A stretch of 64,000 nt of DNA, from assembly GCF_014297575.1 (NCBI RefSeq), contig NZ_CP060412.1, positions 3,472,001-3,536,000 on the forward strand, in the 5' to 3' direction. Positions 49,393-57,039 of the stretch are shown here, piece by piece. The translations under genes were made by a program, and so were the position numbers. Numbering within the stretch: position 1 is the stretch's first letter; every line of letters starts with the position of its first letter. Under the pieces are notes generated by a model. It was not told where the DNA came from. It did no database searches and saw only the letters and a list, made by a program, of their open reading frames with translations. This stretch comes from Dyella telluris (GTDB taxonomy: Bacteria > Pseudomonadota > Gammaproteobacteria > Xanthomonadales > Rhodanobacteraceae).

Positions 49393-50103
49393 ATGCCAAC
49401 AAAGCGAATTTTCGCCGCTGCTGCGCTTGCTGGTGCACTGCTCACGTCCCTTCCGCTTTTCGCTGAACCGCTGACTGCCGCTCCGACCGCTACGCCTTCT
49501 GCTACCGCTGTTGCTCCGAACCTCATGGGTCAGCTGGCCGTGTTCTCGCCGGCCGCGATGCTCGCCCAGTCCGCCGCTCCCGTCGCCAAGGCCGTTGCCA
49601 GCAAGTCGGCCGGCTGGGGCGATGACGACGACATGGATAGCGGCATGCCGGATGCCGGCGTGGCCCAGAATTCGGTGGCTTCGCTGGCTGGCGACACCTC
49701 CGATCTGCGCAAGACCCTGATCAGCCTGGCCATGCAGCTGCGTGACATCCGTTACGTGCGCGGCGGGCGCGATCCCTCCACCGGTTTCGATTGCAGCGGC
49801 TTCGTCCGCTACGTGTTCGCCCATGCTGTCGGCCTCGATCTGCCGACCAACTCCGCATCGCAGTTCGTGGCCGGCCTGAAGGTCGACCGCGGCGACATGA
49901 AGCCGGGCGACCTGGTGTTCTTCCGCACGGCGGGCAAGCGCGGCCAGGGCCGCATCTCCCACGTGGGCATCTATATCGCCAACGGCCAGTTCATCCATTC
50001 GCCCTCGCGTGGCAAGACCGTGCGCGTGGACAGCCTGGACGAGTCGTACTGGGCACAGCGTTTCGCCGGCGCCAAGCGCCCGGGCGCACTCGCCCGCAGC
50101 TGA
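49393..50103 (+). CDS. NlpC/P60-family peptidoglycan hydrolase
   Basis: A 236-residue exported endopeptidase that cleaves peptide stems of peptidoglycan. Signal peptide: RIFAAAALAGALLTSLPLFA, followed by a low-complexity Ala/Thr/Pro region. The catalytic domain holds Cys in STGFDCSGFVRYVFAHAVG (near residue 132), His in GRISHVGIYIANGQFIHSPSRG (near residue 190) and a third polar residue after it. The DLPTNSASQF and KPGDLVFFRTAG segments are typical. Starts: ATG 49393 gives a proper signal; the frame extends to 49372 without use. A terminator follows. Confidence 0.95.
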   Translation: MPTKRIFAAAALAGALLTSLPLFAEPLTAAPTATPSATAVAPNLMGQLAVFSPAAMLAQSAAPVAKAVASKSAGWGDDDDMDSGMPDAGVAQNSVASLAGDTSDLRKTLISLAMQLRDIRYVRGGRDPSTGFDCSGFVRYVFAHAVGLDLPTNSASQFVAGLKVDRGDMKPGDLVFFRTAGKRGQGRISHVGIYIANGQFIHSPSRGKTVRVDSLDESYWAQRFAGAKRPGALARS

Positions 50104-50124
50104 TTTACGACGTTACCGTCAGTC

Positions 50125-50153
50125 AAAGGCCGCCCTTGGGGCGGCCTTTTTTT
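50125..50153 (+). terminator. Terminator between NlpC/P60 and SDR genes
   Basis: AAAGGCCGCCC (50125-50135) pairs with GGGCGGCCTTT (50139-50149), and the T-run continues to 50153. The A-run before it allows use from both sides. Confidence 0.9.
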
Positions 50154-50174
50154 ATGCGCGTCTGGCAGGGCGCG

Positions 50175-50816
50175 TCAGGCGCCCAGTTGCTGCAGTTCGT
50201 CCGATTCCACGATGCGCAGGCCGTCGCCGGGCGCGTTGGCCAGTCGCCACATGGCCTGGGCAACGGTATCGGCGCTGATGCCGCGCCAGCGCCCCGGCAG
50301 GATGCGAGAGAAGGGTGCGGCCAGCACCTCGCCCGCGCGGGGCTTGTGACGGGCGCCCAGCAGCAGCGAGGGCCGCACGATGGTCAGGCGTGGCCAGTCC
50401 TGCTTCTGCAGGGCCAGCTCCAACTCACCCTTGGTGCGGTTGTAGAAGAAGCGCGATGAAGGATCAGCGCCCAGCGCGCTGATGACCACGTAGTGGCTGG
50501 CCCCGAGTGCACGCGCGTGGCGACCCAGGGAAACAGGCAGGTCGTAGTCGACCATGCGGAAGGCCTCGCGCGAACCGGCTTGCCGGATGGTGGTGCCGAG
50601 GCAGCAGAACACGGTGTCGACGCGCCCCTGAAGCTGTGCGACCAGGTGACTGACCATGCCCACCGGATTCTCCAGCTTGGGGTGAGCAGGCAGCGCGCGG
50701 CGGGTCGGGGCGAGCACATGCGCGGTACCGGCATCGGCAAGCAGTAGCTCGAGCAGTTTCTGCCCGGTCAGCCCGGTGGCACCGGCAAGCAGCACTTGGC
50801 GTGGCGCAGTGGTCAT
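50175..50816 (-). CDS. Atypical SDR-family NAD(P)-binding oxidoreductase
   Basis: A 213-residue Rossmann protein. The nucleotide-binding motif is VLLAGATGLTGQKLLELLL (G-x-x-G-x-x-G). It continues with VDTVFCCLGTTIRQAGSREAFRMVDYDL and YVVISALGADPSSRFFYNRTKGELELAL, where Y-x-x-x-K is visible. This resembles the atypical SDRs of the HTATIP2/TIP30 type. Substrate unknown. It is transcribed away from gloA, with a 98-base gap between starts. Confidence 0.88.
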   Translation of the reverse strand: MTTAPRQVLLAGATGLTGQKLLELLLADAGTAHVLAPTRRALPAHPKLENPVGMVSHLVAQLQGRVDTVFCCLGTTIRQAGSREAFRMVDYDLPVSLGRHARALGASHYVVISALGADPSSRFFYNRTKGELELALQKQDWPRLTIVRPSLLLGARHKPRAGEVLAAPFSRILPGRWRGISADTVAQAMWRLANAPGDGLRIVESDELQQLGA

Positions 50817-50914
50817 GGCGACATTCTATGGGTGGATTCGTTATTCCGATGGAAGGCTTGCCGGGGCTCTCCATGAACCCCATGTTGAGAAATCGTTTTC
50901 ACGGAACCGTTCTG

Positions 50915-51442
50915 ATGTCGTTTACCCAACTGCTCGAGATGCCGGGCGTCGCCATGCCTGAGCCTGCCACCCGTGGCTTTGTCTTCAACCACACCATGAT
51001 CCGCGTGAAGGATCTGGCGCGCTCCCTGGACTTCTATACCCGAGTGCTGGGCTTCACGCCTGTGCATCGGCAGGATTTCCCCGAGGCAGCGTTCACCATC
51101 GTCTATCTGGTGCTGGTGGCTGACCGTGCAGTGATCCCCGAGGATGACGCCGCCCGCCTGCAGTGGGTGCTTGGCCAGCCGGGCGTGCTGGAACTGACCC
51201 ACAACCATGGCACCGAGCAGGACGACGCCTTCCATTACCACCATGGCAACGCCGAGCCGCGCGGCTTTGGCCACCTGTGCGTGTCCGTGCCCCATGTGGA
51301 AGAAGCCTGTGCGCGTTTCGAGGCGCTGGGCGTCACCTTCCAGAAGCGCCTGACCGACGGGCGCATGAAGCACATTGCCTTTATCCGCGATCCGGACGAT
51401 TACTGGATCGAGATCCTGCAGCCGGCGGCTTACATCGCCTGA
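50915..51442 (+). CDS. gloA: Lactoylglutathione lyase (glyoxalase I)
   Basis: GloA isomerises the methylglyoxal-glutathione hemithioacetal to S-lactoylglutathione. The 175-residue protein follows the longer, zinc-type pattern: FNHTMIRVKDLARSLDFYTRVLGF (first ligand His), VLELTHNHGTEQD (Glu), GHLCVSVPHVEEACARFEALGV (second His), and IAFIRDPDDYWIEILQP (second Glu). The insertion between strands (HHGNAEPRGFGH) and the length suggest the eukaryotic-like Zn class. I chose ATG 50915; upstream starts add unrelated residues. Confidence 0.94.
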   Translation: MSFTQLLEMPGVAMPEPATRGFVFNHTMIRVKDLARSLDFYTRVLGFTPVHRQDFPEAAFTIVYLVLVADRAVIPEDDAARLQWVLGQPGVLELTHNHGTEQDDAFHYHHGNAEPRGFGHLCVSVPHVEEACARFEALGVTFQKRLTDGRMKHIAFIRDPDDYWIEILQPAAYIA

Positions 51443-51452
51443 GGGGTTTGCT

Positions 51453-53096
51453 TCATAGCCCCTGCATGCTCTCCGGGCGGCGATAGTCGCTGCCCGGCTT
51501 CCATTGCGGATAGGTGTCCTCCATCGACAGCCGGCTGCCGACCATGAAGAGGGCACGGACGTCCTCGACAGTACCGTTGAGGTTCCAGTGCGGGTCGAAG
51601 GCATCCTGCACGCCAGGCGCGTCGCCTGCGCTGGGCGCGGCGTCGGGCTGCGTCGCCGCCGAGCGCGCATACAGCACCGGCACGCCGGCGCGAGCGAAGC
51701 TCAGCTGGTCAGAGCGGAAGAAGAAGCCCTTTTCCGGCGTGAGATCCGGGGTGACCCGTCGGCGTTGTGCGTGGGCGGCGTCCACCAGGTAATCATCCAG
51801 CTGCGATTGACCGAAGCCGATCACGGCCAATGCACTGGCAGGCCCGTTCACCGGCAGCATGTCCAGGTTGATGTCGGCAACGGTGTGCGCCAGCGGCACC
51901 AGTGGATGCTGCACGTAGTAGCGCGAACCGATCAGCCCGCTTTCGTCCAGCGTGGTGGCAATGAACATGATCGAGCGGTGCGGCTTGGGCGCGCGATGCG
52001 CAAACGCCTCGGCGATTTCCAGCAAGCCCGCGACGCCCGTGGCGTTGTCGACGGTGCCATGCGCCGGCTCGCCGGCGGCGGCGACATGATCCCAGTGCGC
52101 GGAATACACGATGGTTTCGTCGGGACGCCGGGTGCCGGTGACTTTTGCGACGACGTTGTGCGACTCGCCACGGACGATGCTGCTGTCGAACGCCGTGTCC
52201 AGCGTGGCGTCCAGCGACACGGCGGCAAAGCCGCGCTGCCCAGCCTGTTGCTTGAGTGCATCGAAGTCTGCACCGGCCTGCGCGAACAGTCGTCGTGCGG
52301 CATCGGTGGTCAGCCATCCTGCAACCGGCAGTCGCGGCGCGCCTTCGTCGGTCTTGGGCAGGTCGAACCGCGCGATGCTCCAGCTCTGGCGAACCGGTGA
52401 CCATGGGTAACCGGCTGCATCGGTGTCGTGCACGATGAACGCGGCACTGGCGCCCTGGCGGGCTGCCTCTTCGAACTTGTAGTTCCAGCGACCGAAGTAG
52501 GTGTACTCGCGGCCATGGAACAGGGCCGGATCCTGATTGGCCCAGCCGGGATCGTTGACCAGGATGATCACCGTCTTGCCCTTGACGCTGGCGTCCGCGT
52601 AATCGTTCCAGTGCTCACCCGGCGCATGGATGCCGTAACCGACGAAGACCAGCGGTGACGAGGTCAGCGTGCTGTGCGCCTGTTCGTCCAGCGTGCCGAC
52701 CACCATGTCCTTGCCGAACGCCAGCGACGTTGCGCCGTTCTTGCCATGCACGTCGAGCGTGGTGGTGCCGGCATGCTGCAGCGTCGTCGCCACGTAGGGC
52801 ACCGATTGCAGCCACTGGCCGTTGTTGCCGGGCTCCAGTCCAATGCGCTTGTACTGCTGGATGATGTAGTCGACGGTGCGTTGCTCAGGCGTGCCACCCA
52901 CCGTGCGTCCAAGCAGGGCGTTGGACGAAAGCACCTTCACGTGTTGCGTGACATCACCCAGCACGATGCCGGGCGAGAAGTTGTCGTACGAAGGCAGCGC
53001 CGCGTCCGCGGTGCCGTCGTTGCCGCTATTCATATGGTGATGCTGGCAGGCGCATAGCGCGAGGCACAGCATGATCAGGAAGCACGCGTGACGCAT
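51453..53096 (-). CDS. M28-family metallopeptidase lipoprotein with PA domain
   Basis: A 547-residue zinc exopeptidase. The signal peptide is a lipoprotein type (FLIMLCLALCAC). A protease-associated (PA) insert occupies about residues 150-260 (VGYGIHAPGEHWNDYADASVKGKTVIILVNDPG). Catalytic and metal residues: H and D in VYSAHWDHVAAAGE, D in GTVDNATGVAGLLEIAEAFA, the E pair position in TTLDESGLIGSRYY, and D in VADINLDMLPVNG. In most M28 enzymes the catalytic pair is EE; here it is DE. Convergent with gloA. Confidence 0.93.
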   Translation of the reverse strand: MRHACFLIMLCLALCACQHHHMNSGNDGTADAALPSYDNFSPGIVLGDVTQHVKVLSSNALLGRTVGGTPEQRTVDYIIQQYKRIGLEPGNNGQWLQSVPYVATTLQHAGTTTLDVHGKNGATSLAFGKDMVVGTLDEQAHSTLTSSPLVFVGYGIHAPGEHWNDYADASVKGKTVIILVNDPGWANQDPALFHGREYTYFGRWNYKFEEAARQGASAAFIVHDTDAAGYPWSPVRQSWSIARFDLPKTDEGAPRLPVAGWLTTDAARRLFAQAGADFDALKQQAGQRGFAAVSLDATLDTAFDSSIVRGESHNVVAKVTGTRRPDETIVYSAHWDHVAAAGEPAHGTVDNATGVAGLLEIAEAFAHRAPKPHRSIMFIATTLDESGLIGSRYYVQHPLVPLAHTVADINLDMLPVNGPASALAVIGFGQSQLDDYLVDAAHAQRRRVTPDLTPEKGFFFRSDQLSFARAGVPVLYARSAATQPDAAPSAGDAPGVQDAFDPHWNLNGTVEDVRALFMVGSRLSMEDTYPQWKPGSDYRRPESMQGL

Positions 53097-53608
53097 AGAA
53101 AAGGAATGGCGGAACGGTGCCTCACTCTAACGCGTCCGTGATGCTTGCATGGGTGCCGGAAGGCAGGTCTTTCGATCCTGCAAACACCGCAAAAAACTGC
53201 GAAAAACGCGGGATTTATCGTTGTTGGCAACTATCGCTGCGTGCACCCGAAGAATGGCCGGTTGCGCATCGCCGCAGTGCATCGAAGGAATACGCGGCGA
53301 TGCCCTGTGCGGGACGGTTTGCGCAGCGATAGCGGCCATGGTTTTCGCAAGTCCGGTGCAAGTGACCGGGCGTTCGACGGCACCGGTGCGTTCGTCTTGT
53401 GCGAGAGCATGGGTGTGGCGGGTTCGAACGTCGGGCTGCGCCGGTGCGGGCAGCCGATGACGATGGGGTGCCCGCGTCCACGGTCACCCCGGCGAGTGCG
53501 GGGCGCGCTACCACGCCAGATGGCGTCATGGTCCCGGCAGGGCGGGCGTGGCGGCGCCGGGCGGGTGCGGTTACGCTTGGGGAGATTCGCCCCCGGAAAG
53601 CCCCCGAT
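53097..53608. other. Intergenic stretch, no supported gene
   Basis: Several open frames cross this 512-base gap, but none has a coding appearance (they are Arg/Ala-rich or split), and none shows a known domain or a clear ribosome-binding site. Around 53185-53210 there is an A-rich patch. I see no clear repeat or terminator. The end of the gap holds a weak ribosome-binding region for the rhomboid gene. Confidence 0.5.
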
Positions 53609-54247
53609 ATGCCGTTCGATCTGCCACCCGTCACGCGTAACCTGTTGATCGCCAACGTGGCGGTGTTCCTGCTGCAGCAGGTGCTGGGCCAGGTGCTTCT
53701 GTACCATTTCGCCCTGTGGCCATGGGGGCCGGATGTGACGGAAGGCCCCCTGACGGTGGGCTTCCGCCCGTGGCAGCTGGTGACTTACGCCTTCCTGCAC
53801 GGCAGCACCATGCACCTGTTTTCGAACATGCTGGCGCTCTTCATGTTTGGCGGCCAGATCGAGCGCGTGTTCGGCGCGCGCAATTTCGTCGTCTATTACT
53901 TCGTGTGCCTGATCGTCGCCGCGCTGGCCCAGCTGGTGGTGGTCAACTGGTATACGGGTGGCTTCTACCCGACGCTGGGTGCCTCGGGCGCTGTCTTCGG
54001 CATCCTGCTGGCCTTCGGCATGCTGTTTCCGCACGAGAAGATGATGCTGATCTTCCTGCCCATTCCGATCTCGGCATGGGTATTCGTGACGCTGTATGGC
54101 CTGGCCGAGCTCTACATGGGCGTCACCGGTACGCAGGCAGGCGTGGCGCATTTCGCGCACCTGGGCGGCATGCTCGGCGGTTTCCTTCTTATCCAGTACT
54201 GGCGCGGCAAGCTTCCCATCAAGCCGCAGCGCCGCATCATGCGCTGA
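53609..54247 (+). CDS. Rhomboid-family intramembrane serine protease
   Basis: A 212-residue inner-membrane protease with six hydrophobic segments. Family features: FRPWQLVTYAFLHGSTMHLFSNMLALFMFGGQIERVFG (the W-x-x and H-x-x-x-N region), the catalytic Ser in GASGAVFGILLAF (residue 126) and the catalytic His in VAHFAHLGGMLGGFLL (near residue 184). Substrates are not known. The coding frame extends upstream to 53399, but only from this ATG is there family similarity. It lies 31 bp before the permease gene. Confidence 0.93.
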   Translation: MPFDLPPVTRNLLIANVAVFLLQQVLGQVLLYHFALWPWGPDVTEGPLTVGFRPWQLVTYAFLHGSTMHLFSNMLALFMFGGQIERVFGARNFVVYYFVCLIVAALAQLVVVNWYTGGFYPTLGASGAVFGILLAFGMLFPHEKMMLIFLPIPISAWVFVTLYGLAELYMGVTGTQAGVAHFAHLGGMLGGFLLIQYWRGKLPIKPQRRIMR

Positions 54248-54278
54248 TCGCGCTTCCCCGTTTTTCCGGCAGTTCCTC

Positions 54279-55664
54279 ATGACCCAGCATCTCCAGCGCC
54301 GCCTCACGCCGCGCCATATCACCTTCATGGCGCTTGGCATGGCCATCGGCGCGGGCCTGTTCCTGGGCTCGGCCGATGCGATCAAGCTGGCCGGCCCGTC
54401 CGTGCTGTTCGCCTATATGGTCGGTGGCGTGATGATCTTCATCATCATGCGTGCACTGGGCGAGATGACCGTGCGTGATCCGGTGCCCGGCTCCTTCGCG
54501 GTCTACGCGCAGCGCTACCTGGGTTCGTTCGCCGGTTACGCCACCGGTTGGAACTACTGGTTGCTGATGGTGGGCGTGGGCATGGCCGAAGCCACGGCCG
54601 TGGGCGCCTACATGCAGATCTGGTTTCCCGACTGGCCTCGCTGGATCTGGGTGCTGGCCAGCGTGGTGATGATTGGCGGACTCAACCTGCTCACCGTGAA
54701 GATCTACGGCGAGATGGAATTCTGGTTCACCCTGATCAAGGTGGTGACGGTGCTGGCGATGATCGCCGGTGGCCTGGCCATCATCTTCCTAGGCTGGGGC
54801 AACGGCGGCCAGCCGACCGGCTTGTCGAACCTGTGGTCGCACGGCGGCTGGTTCCCGCATGGCGTGCTGGGCATGGTCATGGCGCTGCCGGTGGTGGTGT
54901 TCTCCTTCGGCGGCGTGGAAACCGTGGGTATCGCGGCGGGCGAAGCGGCGCAGCCGGAGCGCACCATTCCTCGCGCGGTGAACTCCGTGCTGTGGCGCAT
55001 CCTGATCTTCTACGTGGGTGCGTTGTTCGTGATCATGGCGATCTATCCCTGGACGGGCCTGGGCGAGCACGGCAGCCCGTTCGTCACCACCTTCGCCAGG
55101 CTTGGTATTCGGCAGGCGGCCGGCGTGATCAACTTCGTGGTAATCACGGCAGCCCTGTCCGGGTTCAACAGCACGACCTTCAGCGGCAGCCGCATGCTCT
55201 ACAGCCTGGCCAGCAAGGGACAGGCGCCCGCGGCACTGGGCGCGGTGAACGGGCAGGGCGTGCCGATGCGCGCCATCCTGGCCACGCTTACGGTGCTGCT
55301 GCTGGCCGTGCTGCTGAACTACCTGCTGCCGGCCCGTGTGTTCGGCATGATGATGTCCATCCTCTCGTTCAACACCGTGTGGACATGGACCATGGTGCTG
55401 CTGGCGCACTACAGCTTCCGTCGCCAGCTGCGCCTGAAGGGCGAGGAGCCCACGGGGTTCCGCCTGCGCTGGTGGCCGTTTACCGGCGTCCTCTGCCTGG
55501 CGTTCTTTGCTTTCGTGATCGTGATGCTGGGCGTGAACCCTGATACCCGCGTCGCGCTTTACGTCGGCCTGGCGTGGATCGCCCTGCTCAGCGTGGCGTA
55601 CAAGCTGTGCGGCGTGCGTGAGCGCATGCGGCTGCGTGACCACGTTGCCACGGAGGCGGCGTAA
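54279..55664 (+). CDS. Amino-acid permease (APC superfamily, AAT type)
   Basis: A 461-residue transporter with about twelve helices. The conserved opening is LTPRHITFMALGMAIGAGLFLGSADAIKLAGPSVLFAYMVGGVMIFIIMRALGEM, followed by GSFAVYAQRYLGSFAGYATGWNYWL and FGGVETVGIAAGEAAQPERTIPRAVN. These match AroP, ProY or CycA transporters for amino acids with proton symport. I cannot name the substrate. Downstream is a family 1 repeat. Confidence 0.93.
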   Translation: MTQHLQRRLTPRHITFMALGMAIGAGLFLGSADAIKLAGPSVLFAYMVGGVMIFIIMRALGEMTVRDPVPGSFAVYAQRYLGSFAGYATGWNYWLLMVGVGMAEATAVGAYMQIWFPDWPRWIWVLASVVMIGGLNLLTVKIYGEMEFWFTLIKVVTVLAMIAGGLAIIFLGWGNGGQPTGLSNLWSHGGWFPHGVLGMVMALPVVVFSFGGVETVGIAAGEAAQPERTIPRAVNSVLWRILIFYVGALFVIMAIYPWTGLGEHGSPFVTTFARLGIRQAAGVINFVVITAALSGFNSTTFSGSRMLYSLASKGQAPAALGAVNGQGVPMRAILATLTVLLLAVLLNYLLPARVFGMMMSILSFNTVWTWTMVLLAHYSFRRQLRLKGEEPTGFRLRWWPFTGVLCLAFFAFVIVMLGVNPDTRVALYVGLAWIALLSVAYKLCGVRERMRLRDHVATEAA

Positions 55665-55680
55665 CAGCGATTCGAAGCCC

Positions 55681-55745
55681 CTGTAGGAGCGCACCCTGTG
55701 CGCGACCGAGGCAAGGTCAGTCGCGCACAGGGTGCGCTCCTACAG
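55681..55745. repeat. REP-like inverted repeat, family 1, second copy
   Basis: Perfect 25-base arms at 55681-55705 and 55721-55745 share the TGTAGGAGCGCAC core of the 3035 copy, with a shorter 15-base centre. GCGCAC and GTGCGC within each arm are separated by CCT here, against TT in the 3035 copy. It lies between the permease and racemase genes. Confidence 0.92.
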
Positions 55746-55812
55746 AGGGCGGTCATGCCGAACAGCTAGACTTCAACTGGGCAAGCGTGGCCTGCGGCTA
55801 GCGGAGTTCTTC

Positions 55813-56535
55813 ATGCGCACCATCGGCATCATCGGCGGCATGAGCTGGGAATCCAGCGCGCTTTACTACCAATGGATCAATCGCGGCGTCAGGGATCGGT
55901 GCGGATCGCTGCATTCGGCCAGGCTGCTGCTCGACAGTCTCGATTTCAGCCGTATCGCCCAATGGCAGCGTGAAGGCGACTGGGCGGCCGCGGGCGAGGC
56001 GCTTGCAGCCTCCGCGCGCAGGCTGGAGGCGGCCGGCGCCGAGTGCATCGTCCTGGCCACCAATACGATGCACAAGGTGGCCGATGCCGTGAGCCGCGCA
56101 ACCCCGTTGCCGTTCATCCATATAGCCGATCCGACGGGCAACGCCATCCGGCAGCGGGGCATGGACAAGGTGCTGCTGCTGGGCACGGCCTTCACCATGA
56201 ACGAGGACTTCTACCGGTCGCGCCTGCAGAATCGATACGGCGTGCAGTGTCTGCTGCCGGACGAGAACGAGCGGGCAGAAGTGCACCGCATCATCTACGA
56301 GGAACTGTGTGCCGGGGTGATCCTCGATGCATCCCGAGGCATCTATCGCGACATCGTCGTGTCCGCCCAGGCGCGCGGCGCACAAGCGGTGATCCTGGGT
56401 TGTACGGAAATCGGTCTGCTGCTCAAGCAAGAGGACAGCCCCGTGCCGCTGTTCGACACGGCGGCATGGCATGCCGAAGCAGCGGTGATGTTTGCGCTGG
56501 GTGACGAGGACGGCCTGCCGGCAGGTGCCGATTGA
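55813..56535 (+). CDS. Aspartate/glutamate racemase family protein (YgeA-like)
   Basis: A 240-residue racemase. It opens MRTIGIIGGMSWESSALYYQWINRGV, and the two catalytic sites lie in CIVLATNTMHKVADAV and AVILGCTEIGLLL. As in the E. coli YgeA type, the first site has Thr (T of ATNTMH) and the second Cys, rather than two Cys. This suggests a broad L-amino-acid racemase. The frame upstream to 55732 is not conserved. Confidence 0.92.
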   Translation: MRTIGIIGGMSWESSALYYQWINRGVRDRCGSLHSARLLLDSLDFSRIAQWQREGDWAAAGEALAASARRLEAAGAECIVLATNTMHKVADAVSRATPLPFIHIADPTGNAIRQRGMDKVLLLGTAFTMNEDFYRSRLQNRYGVQCLLPDENERAEVHRIIYEELCAGVILDASRGIYRDIVVSAQARGAQAVILGCTEIGLLLKQEDSPVPLFDTAAWHAEAAVMFALGDEDGLPAGAD

Positions 56536-56540
56536 GCGCC

Positions 56541-56554
56541 GGTGCGCTCCTACA
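56541..56554. repeat. Half copy of family 1 repeat
   Basis: GGTGCGCTCCTACA matches the right arm of the 55681 copy but has no partner arm nearby. It lies between two converging genes. Confidence 0.65.
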
Positions 56555-56565
56555 AACATGCATAA

Positions 56566-57003
56566 TCAGACGTGCAGCGGACCGTCCCAGCCTTCCAGGT
56601 ACTTGGGAAGCTCGTCGACGATGTCAACGACGCGCGATGCGTAGAACAGATGCATGGCCGGCGCGAGGCGTTCGGGCAGCTGGCCGTCGTGATGCCGTGC
56701 AAAGCGGGCGTTCGGAATCACGATCATGCCCAACCGGTTGCGCCCATGAACCAGCTCGCCACAGTGGCGGCAGCTGGTGCGGTGCATATTGCGCACCGGG
56801 TGCGCGTAGTCGAGCAAGGCCGGGCTGTCGCCGTGGTACTCGACCTGTTCCGGCATCCATGCGGTGGCCATCAGCAGGCTCGAACCGTAAAGATCACGGC
56901 AGGCGTTGCAGTGGCAGACAGCGCGGGCCACCGGCTCACCCGTTACCTTCATGACGATGGCGCCGCAATCGCAGCGCAATGTCTCTTTGTTCACTTCTGA
57001 CAT
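56566..57003 (-). CDS. GFA-family zinc protein (glutathione-dependent formaldehyde-activating-like)
   Basis: A 145-residue small enzyme-like protein of the GFA (CENP-V) family. Zinc ligands: CDCG near the start, CHCNAC at about residues 30-35, and CRHCG at about residue 78. The original member adds glutathione to formaldehyde, but most members are uncharacterised. It converges with the racemase gene and follows rapA on the same strand by 36 bases. Confidence 0.9.
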   Translation of the reverse strand: MSEVNKETLRCDCGAIVMKVTGEPVARAVCHCNACRDLYGSSLLMATAWMPEQVEYHGDSPALLDYAHPVRNMHRTSCRHCGELVHGRNRLGMIVIPNARFARHHDGQLPERLAPAMHLFYASRVVDIVDELPKYLEGWDGPLHV

Positions 57004-57039
57004 CGCGAGCTTCCTTTCCGTCGAGCCGACTCCTGGCGC

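Noticed and set aside
53145..53648. Overlapping small frames in the gap before the rhomboid gene
   Set aside because: No consistent coding signal, no domain, and the frames conflict with each other; treated as intergenic.
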